From Allolobophora icterica (lineage: Eukaryota; Annelida; Clitellata; Crassiclitellata; Lumbricidae), in contig OY744609.1 in NCBI GenBank assembly GCA_963556255.1, positions 9,347,283 to 9,411,282 on the forward strand: a DNA stretch of 64,000 nt, read 5' to 3'. The notes under the pieces are model-generated. The model did no database searches and was not told where the DNA came from. It was given only the letters and a program-made list of their open reading frames with translations. The position numbers and the translations under genes were made by a program. Of this stretch, positions 36,701-45,700 are shown in pieces. Numbering within the stretch: position 1 is the stretch's first letter; every line of letters begins with the position of its first letter.

Positions 36701-39700
36701 TGGTAGGGAACCCATTCCAGGTCACGGGGGCAGCCACAGAGAAGGCACGGCACTGCCATATGGCTGTCCATGTGCGGGGAACAATAAATTCAGCTTGCGC
36801 AGCTGAGCGGAGAGAGCAACGGCGTTTAATAACCCAAACAATCTGCAATCTTTTCAGTAACTAATTATTTTAAAGTTTTTACCCAAATAATTAACTATTT
36901 ATTACCAAGTTAATTTTTTATTTTGTAACCTAAACAATTTACCATTAGCATCGACAGACCGCAGTGCCATTGTCGTCTGATCAAGTGTCAGAAAGCATTT
37001 CTTCTCGTATCTGATGAAGCCAAAAAATACATGAAGAACGTCAGCGGTCAGGACAGAAGGCTCGGGGAATTTGCTGAACCTCGATAGAGCACCGCATGAC
37101 GCTGCTTGGTCACTGCTTGCCAACTGGCAGTTCGGAACTGGTTTCAGTTCGGCACTTTTAGCAGTCGATGAACTTGCCTCTGATTCGCTCTAAACAGCAA
37201 AAGATTTGACACAGCATAAAGCATGGAGAAATAACTCACTACCAAAAAAATGCTCCAGAAGCCTCTATAACAAATATAATACACAACCATTAGAGTTTTT
37301 GAAAACAAAACGAATCATCATAGACAAACTAGACTTGTCACAAAGAAGATAAAACAACACAAGATCCATCCCGACCAACATAAGATTTGCCAAAACACTC
37401 TAGGATTCAACCACAGTAAAATTTTCTAATCTCAATGTAATCTAATCTTGCACAGGTCTCTATAGCACACTCAAACAATGCACCAACCGTCAGTCATTCA
37501 CGCAGGGTAATTGTAATTATAATTGCTTGTTTATATAAAGCATCTTCCAGAAAACTAATCAGAGGTGCCCTCGACTGTCACCTGACAATACAAGACCATG
37601 ATCATGCCTATCTGCCATGGGCTGTCTATCTTTCTTAGCAGACTGATCTTATGGATGTTGACTTGGTTTTGTTGCGCCATTGGTTGACGCCTTGTGCACT
37701 AGACACTGGCACTATAGAAGTTACTACTTAATAATTATTTAATAACACTAATGTAAAACTAGTAGCAAGCAAGAGCATGAAGTTCACATCGCGGATTGCA
37801 TGGCATTCTGTTTCAACGCCCATCGACAAATCAGGACAATTCCACAAGGTCTGTACGATATCTAACGACATCTAGAAACCTAAATTGCAATGAGTCACTT
37901 CTCTGTTGCAGTCACAACAATAGCTCTTAGATAACAAACTTTCTCATAGTTATAAACACTGGCCAGCCAACTTTTCTCTTGCCTTGCTCACCATTCAGTC
38001 TAACAAATACTGCACTCGCTCACAGGATGCTCTGAACCCCATTGTGCCCCAAACCAAACCAAACACTACATACAGGGTTCTCGATCTTTCTCTGTCACCG
38101 GCCCTCGGTTCTTGGATTCACTTCCAGTTTCTGTCCTCTTCGCTAGTTCTGTGAAATTGCTAAGGTCAGGACTGAAATCCAAAACCTTGCCCCCGTAGTC
38201 CGTCGAAGAATTTAAAGATCCTACAAATCTTCGCTCTGCGCAATGCAATGGGTGTTTGGAATGCAATTTTGCTTAGAACCGACCACAGTCAATGCCTTGT
38301 GCATCAAGAAACACCCGTTCAATAGAAGTCTCCAGATAAGATTTCATAGCACGGCTATCATTTTGCATAGAGCATCATCAATGGTCACTTCAAAAGAAAT
38401 CTTAGAAACTGCAGACATGCCAAAGATGCAGCTGGTGCTGTGTCAAGACCACCAAGCATGACAACATTCAGACTCTAAAATGAAAACTAAAAGCAGCTGA
38501 GAATACATGTGTGCGTTTATTCGTACCTTGGACTTCCTGGTTTTGTTTTTAGCAGGTGACTTTGATGCGTTTGCGCTTTTCTTTGAGGTGGAGCCAAGCG
38601 GATCCTCATCCTCGTCCTCCTCATCGTCTGACGACAAAATATGAACGACTTCTGCCATAAGCACAAAAACCGCCTTTGGTCAACATGTGGAAAGACCTGA
38701 ACACAATGCAGTGACAAATACCCACCTGTCAGTCTGTTTGTTTCATTGCCCAGCTCTCTGTGTGACTGCCTGTTTGTGTGTCTGTGTCCTTGCGGGTCTG
38801 CCTACACATGTGTCTGCATACCTGTGTGTCTGCTTGCTTGTGTGTTTGCCTGCTTGTGCGTCTGCCTGCTTGTGTATGTATGCTTGCAGTCCAAATGCCT
38901 GTCAGACTTTGTCTGTCTGGTACCCCGTATGCCTGCTTGCCTGTCTCCATCTCGCTCTGCCTGTCTGGTTGCAAGTCTCTCTCCTACTCTGCCTGTCTGT
39001 CTGGTTTGAAGTCTGCCTTCTTCTGTCTGCCTGTCTGTCTGCTTGCAAGTCTCTCTCCTTCTCTGTCTGTCAGTCTACCTGCCTGTCAAGCTCACCTGTT
39101 TCCTGTCTCCTATGCTGCTTTGCCGACGGTTTCTTGGATGAATGGGAGACTTTCACAGCGTTCGGTGTCCTTGGCAACGTACTAACATCTGCCTCTAGAA
39201 CGGGTCGTTTCAAGCCATGCGCTTGAACACCTGTCTTCTGTGATTGTGTCTTTGTTGAGGCATTGATTGAAGCCAGTGACGTAGAAGGCGGATGGCTGAC
39301 CGTGTCCAACTTTTGTTTTTTAACCGGGTCGTAGATCTTGACGTCCGGCGGTAGGTCACGACGGCATTGGTCACAGCGGTCGAAATCACAGCTGAACGCC
39401 CCACAATGCTTGCAGACGGCAAACTTGCCCTCTTCTCTCTGGCATCAGAAAACAAAGCAATTAATCCTAATTCAATTTGGGTGCATGATAATCTTGACTG
39501 CATGCTAGACTGTCAACTGAAAGGTCAAGGGTTCAAATCCATGCCAGGGCAGAAAGATGTTTCAAGGTTCCTAGCAAACTCGGTACTAAAATGCATGGAA
39601 AACTAATCCCTCTCATTGTTAAAGGATTAAATTACTTAAGTTGTGTTGAAGTTCCACAACAAAATTTAGCATTAATTCAAATAATAATGCATCAGTCCTA

Positions 39701-42700
39701 TGGCCCAACCTTCTGTGGGGCAGAGCTGTACTGCTACCACACGCGTCCACAGGTGGCGGATAGTGGAACGACCTCTAGATATAGAGGCTAGCTGCGAAAT
39801 AAGCAGGTATACCCTGTCGAATAAGCAGTCGCGGACCAACAGCGGCAAGGCTATCAGGGCGCGGTATGGGATGTGGGTGGCACCGCATCCTATGATAAAA
39901 GCTGCAGATGCTCTATGACGGTCATGTGACAAGGCGAGTACAGGCCGCCTTTAAATAAGCCTGAAGCCCTCGCTGCCTTGCGAGTAGGTGCTCGCACCAA
40001 AGGCTAGGTTCCAAACCGAAAGGGGTTGACGTCAGGAAGGGCATCCGGTTGTGAAACTTTGCTCCAAAATCTTCAATGGATCTTCATACACTTTCAAACA
40101 AGTGGAAGAGAAGGATCCGAGTGGCTGACCCCTCTCCAAAGAGGGATTAATTCGAGCCTGAAGGGAAAGAAGAAGTCCTATGGCCCAACCTTCTAAGCTC
40201 CTAAAACCTTGTGATTAGTACCATCATGACTACTAAGCTTTCCACACAAGTTAGTTGCTGTTTAACGACGCTGTGTCATAACAAAGATGATTAGTGTCAC
40301 CCTCCTCCTTTATCCAGGCTTGGGACTGGCACTGCCAGAGTATGAGAAGTTGCAGAGTTTTTCCACACAAATGCAGAGAAAAGGAGAATAAGCTGGCAAT
40401 GCATGGAATCTTTTGTGTACACAAATGTAAGATCTAAGAAAAACAGATAATACTGATGCTCGTGGAAGCTATTATACTCGGTCAAAGGATGCTTACCGTT
40501 CTCTTTACCGCTGCAGAAGCTGAATTGGAACCGGGCTGTGCAGGCAAAGCGCTACCTGTTAAACACAAAGAATGTAACTGAACATTCTCACATCACCTTC
40601 TGAAGGTGATCCTGATCCTAACATAAATGACCAGAGTTGGTTACGAGCACACCCAGTGTCAATAAACAAAAGATTCTTGAACAGCTATGAAAATCTGATC
40701 TAAACAGATTTGAATTATGGCAATGCAGTCCAGACCGCCCATCTGCCGAGATTAAGAAAATGAAGTCGCTAACACTTCATACCCATGGCTGCCTCTCAGA
40801 CTGCTTAAGATACTGCGCTTATCCTTCTAAAAGGTGCCAGGTTAAGTGCCTAGATACACACACACACACACGTCACAACAACGTCATATTATAACAAGGT
40901 CACATTCCCAAGCCACTTTAAATTTTTGTATATATGACCTCGATCATGTCACATCAGACTTCACATTTAAAATGTTATAAAACTTTTCTGGTATAGCATT
41001 GCTACTAAATTTATAACCAACCTGAAGGCTTTGATTGTTCATCTGTTGGTGGGTGCAGAGGCGGCCTAAATTGTAAAAAAAATTATTTGAAGCCATAAAA
41101 GGCATGGTAACTTTATTTAATGGCGATACTAATATACTAACAAGATCTCTGTGAAACAATTTTATTACTCAACAGGCGTTCAGTAATAGGTATAAAAGTT
41201 TCGACAATCTGGTTAGAAAGCCATCAAAATGAGAGAAATGCCTGGTTACTGAAACTATCAAGGTGTAGTCACCTGACTAATGAAACCATTGCAGTAAACA
41301 GATGTTTACCTGGCTAATCAAGGTGAAACAGGTGTTTCTACCTCGGTAATGAAACCATCAAGGTGAAACAGGTTTTTACCTGGCTAATGAAACCGTCAAT
41401 GAGTTACAGCCATCAGTCTCTTGACGAGCCAGAGATGTGACAGAATCATTGACAGTTGCTCTAAAAAGACAATTTCACCTTCAGAACACAGACATATCAA
41501 CAGTTTAGACTGTGACATGACAGCTGCTTGGCCAAGTACCTAACTTTTACCCAACATGGGGACTTGTGTCTATAGAAACCTGCACCTGTGGGTACCTGCA
41601 TCTGTGGGGACCTGCCAGTGGCAACTGTTCTAGTTATCTCAGCTTTTCAAGCTACCATAAGCAGCATTCTTGTGAGTTACTTAAAAGGTGCCACATTAAA
41701 TGTCTACATAACTAACGCTTAACTAACTCCTGTCCACCCTTTCGCACCACTCACTGCCGTTGACCAACTGCACATCATCAACACATGCCTCAAGTTTGAA
41801 CAGAGATCACTACATAACCAAAAAAAGTTAGAAAAGTTACGATACTTGGTCCAGAGACTCTGAACATCTGTTGTTGGGAACCCGTTGGTTGGTTTCACGT
41901 GTGTGCGTGGGCTTGCCACTGGTGACTACCAGTTTACTGTGCATTGCTTTGCTAACTGATGCAACAGTCTAGTTCTACATGACATTTAACATCATATAAG
42001 CAAGTGCAGAGAACACCTCTGGTTTGTTTTGCTCTTTTAGTGGTGCATTATAAACGTCCAATTACAATTGTAAAAGACATTAAACAAAAGCACCAGAGCC
42101 TCCTTATAGCACGATTCCGCTGTAACACTGTCAAAAACATAGAAGTCGGAAACAAGTTCCACCTTAGAAAAATACCTCATCGTAACACAACCTCATTATT
42201 AGGCAACTTCTGATATGGCCTCAAAGACCGAGTTAAAACAAGTTTCCACTGTATAAAGTACCTGACAAAATTCAAAGATCGCTAACAGTTCCAGGTAAAC
42301 AAATAGAAATCACACTGATGATAAACTTCAAGCCCATGCTAATTTAGCCAAAGAAAAACCTTGATTCGGAGGCAGAGCCTGCTGAGGCCGACTCATGTCC
42401 ATCCTTTGGCACCACTCCCCCACCGCCTTTAATCGATGCCGTATGAATAGCATTAACATCTGGCTGATCAGCATCTGCAAGCACAACAGCCATCAGTCAG
42501 GTTTGTTTACTACAGGGGTGGCACACTCGTGGCATGAGTGTCCAAAATGGTCACACATACAAATTTTGTGAGCATGCAGATTTCAGAGTGTTGCCCAAAA
42601 TTTCAAACTTTGAAATCCACAAACACTTTACGAATCCACATTTCTTTTATGAAGGATTTTAATTTAACGCCTTCCTAAAGGCATCTTTTACAATATAAAT

Positions 42701-45700
42701 ACAATGTCTTTTATTTCACTTTTACGCTTTATTAATTAAAAACCCTATGAGAACAAATAATTTACTTAAATACTGCGCAAAATTCTGAGTTTAAATGATT
42801 TAGCGGTACTTCTGGCATGCACCCTTAATAAGGTTCGGCATCCCTGGCTTAGTACGTGTAAAACTGAGAAGTCCTGATTGTAATTGCAATCACAATTGAT
42901 GAAGAGATACTCAGTCTAGTTAAAGTTTTGCATTACGATAACAATGCTACAGAACTCAATTGATTTGATTACACAAAGTTCATCAACAAAAAAGTCAACC
43001 CCTAAGCAGAAATATGAAGATGACGTAAAATAAAATCAACGTTTTCAAATCATAAGTTGTATTACGGCTTCAAGTGAAACTGTCAATAACCATTGTCGCC
43101 CGTCTGGAGTCCAGTTCAAATCCAGTATGTCCATACATACTACAGCTACTTCATAGAGTACCTTGGTTCGGATAGAGGGGCCGCTTGAGTTTGAAGTACT
43201 TTCCATCCCAGATGGTCGCAAGACGTGGACCATTGATGTAGCGAAGCTCGCATTCCTGTCCCACCTCGAGCTGCTTTCCCGCAGTTTCCCCCAAAATGTC
43301 GGTCGGACTGAGGGCGTTGATGCCCGAGGATGGGTTTGCCACATTAATAAAGACCTTGGCAACTCCCATTTGTCTGGGTGGAGGAAGGCCTGCCAACAAC
43401 TCCTGGCCCTTCCCATCAGATACGATTGCCACCTGAAGTAAACAAGAACGCAATGTAAAGGAAAATTTGTAAGCACTTGTCCCAGTTGGAAAGGCTGCTC
43501 TCTAAAGTGAAATGCATTTCCAGAGTAAAACTAAAAATGTATCCAAGCAACAAAGTATGTATGGATGTAGAGTGTGAAAAAAGCAACCCCTACAACTGTT
43601 ATTTATGTAACTACAAAAAATTCATAAATGTAACATCATTCAAATAGATTATAATCTTGACTGTCCCAGACTTAATCCACTAGATGTATAATTAGGTTCA
43701 AGATTAAACCTGCTACATGTATGAATACGTTCAAGATTTACCCCGCTACATGTATGATTAGGTTCAAGATTTACCCTGCTACATGAATGATTAGGTTTAA
43801 GATTTACCCTGCTACATATATGATTAGGTTCAAGATTTACCCAATAGATGTATGATTAGGTTCAAGGTTTACCCTGATACATGTATGATTACCGTTCAAG
43901 ATTTACTCCGCTACATGCATGATTAGGTTCAAGATTTACCCTGCTACATGTATGATTACGTTCAAGGTTTGCCTACTAGATGTATGATTAGGTTTAAGAT
44001 TTACCCCGCTAGATGTTTGATTAGCTTCTGGCGTTGAAACTTGGTACGAAGGAATACTGACACACTGAGTGGCCGTTGTAATAGGACTGTTGTAAGACCT
44101 TGGGCCGTTAGAATTCGACGGTTCAGCACTCGAAGAAATCGAGTTCTGCTGGACTGGCAAGACGTAACTCGGCAGACGAGAATGTGAAAACCGTGACACA
44201 GCGACCTGAGGCGAATAACACACCGGCCGCAGCTGCTGGGCATTGTCAACGTGTGGGGTGGCTGCAACGTAGTTTGAACCTGCCACTTGGGGCAATCGTA
44301 GCTGCACAACGGTCGACGGTCGGTAACTGTTTGACGATAAGCCATTTCCCAATGCAGTGACTTTGTTCTGCCCTGCTTTAGTGTTTCCATCACCTGCATT
44401 CTTAACCTGCTCATTGTCACCAACGTTCGGCTGATGCACGTCGACAGACTTGGGCCCTAATTGCGGAAAACTGTAATTTGGTGACTCGGCGTTAGTGACG
44501 GGTTGTGGGTTAATGTTAAAGTTTCTTCCATCAGGCGTCTTTGCCACGTTATACATATTTGGGCGGTGAGGACCGGAGACAACAGCCGCACCACACGACG
44601 GAACGGAGACTGGCTGCATCTGGTTTTGTTCGTTTGGGACAGTTCCCTGAACGGGAATGTTACATCCAAAGCTGGATGAAGCTGTAAAGTTGTTGGCTTT
44701 TGGATCTGAGTTCTGTTGGACGTGGTTTGCGTTCAAAAACTGTGCACGGTTGGCAAACAGGTGTGACAGCTGCTCTACGGATTGGCTAGGAAAACGATTT
44801 GATTGTGTGGCGATGTTTCTTACGACTTGTTCAGTATCAGGAGTCAAATGAGAAAGGCCGAAACGGAAGCCACCGACGCCAAAATTATGACTCTGGTCCA
44901 TGAACTTTGAAGACGAATTTGATTCCTCTTTAAACGACTGAGGCATTTCAACATTTCTGTTTGCAACTGTCTGACTCTGTAACGTGTCGTGGCACTTGGA
45001 TTCTGCGTCTGAAACGCAGCTGGACAGCAGTTTGTAGTCGCGGTTTTCATGATGGAAGTGCGATAGTTCGCTCTTTATTTCTTCTTTCACTGCTTGATTG
45101 GTATCAATGCCTTCCTGCGTTCTGTACAGACAACTGCTTTGCTGCTGCTGCTGCTGCTGCTGTTGCATTTGCTGTTGCAATAGCTGTTGCCGCTGCTGTA
45201 TTTGCTGCTGTATTTGCTGTTGCATCTGTTGTTGCTGTGGCTCCAACTGCATACAACTGTTCTCTAATTTCAGCGGCCTGTTCAGCATCTGCGGTGTTCT
45301 TGGCAGTTCACTCGGCAGTTGGCAGTTGCGTTGTAGGAGGCGTTGCTGTAGCTCCGTCAGTCGGTAGCTGCCTGGTTGCAACGACAGCATCTGACAACCA
45401 TTGTCCAGTTGCAATTTAGCCGATTCGGGACTGCCAGCTGGCACCATCGCTCGGGGATTTGATGCCTGCGTGCAGTTTCGCAGCAGAAACGCCATCTGCT
45501 GGTTGTTCTGCTGTGCGGCCAACTGCTGCTGGACAACCAAGCTGCGTTTCAGGGCTTCAGCCGGCGTTAACGCTGGAATGATGTTTAGACGCTGATGAAC
45601 TGCTTGCGAATGTGTCAGACGCTGGTTGCTGTTCGTCAGCCGCTGTTGTATCGCCTGTTGCAATGCCAAGTGCTGATTAGCCGGGTGTGACATTAATGAC

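Noticed and set aside
38050..38098. Donor CCT/GTATGT at about 38080 for the SENP exon 38099-38220
   Set aside because: Joining it to the next exon creates a stop; the donor CCG/GTGACA keeps the frame, though this junction remains uncertain.
44961..45419. Alanine- and cysteine-rich plus-strand frames over the CAG tract
   Set aside because: They are reverse-strand readings of the glutamine repeat of the SENP exon.
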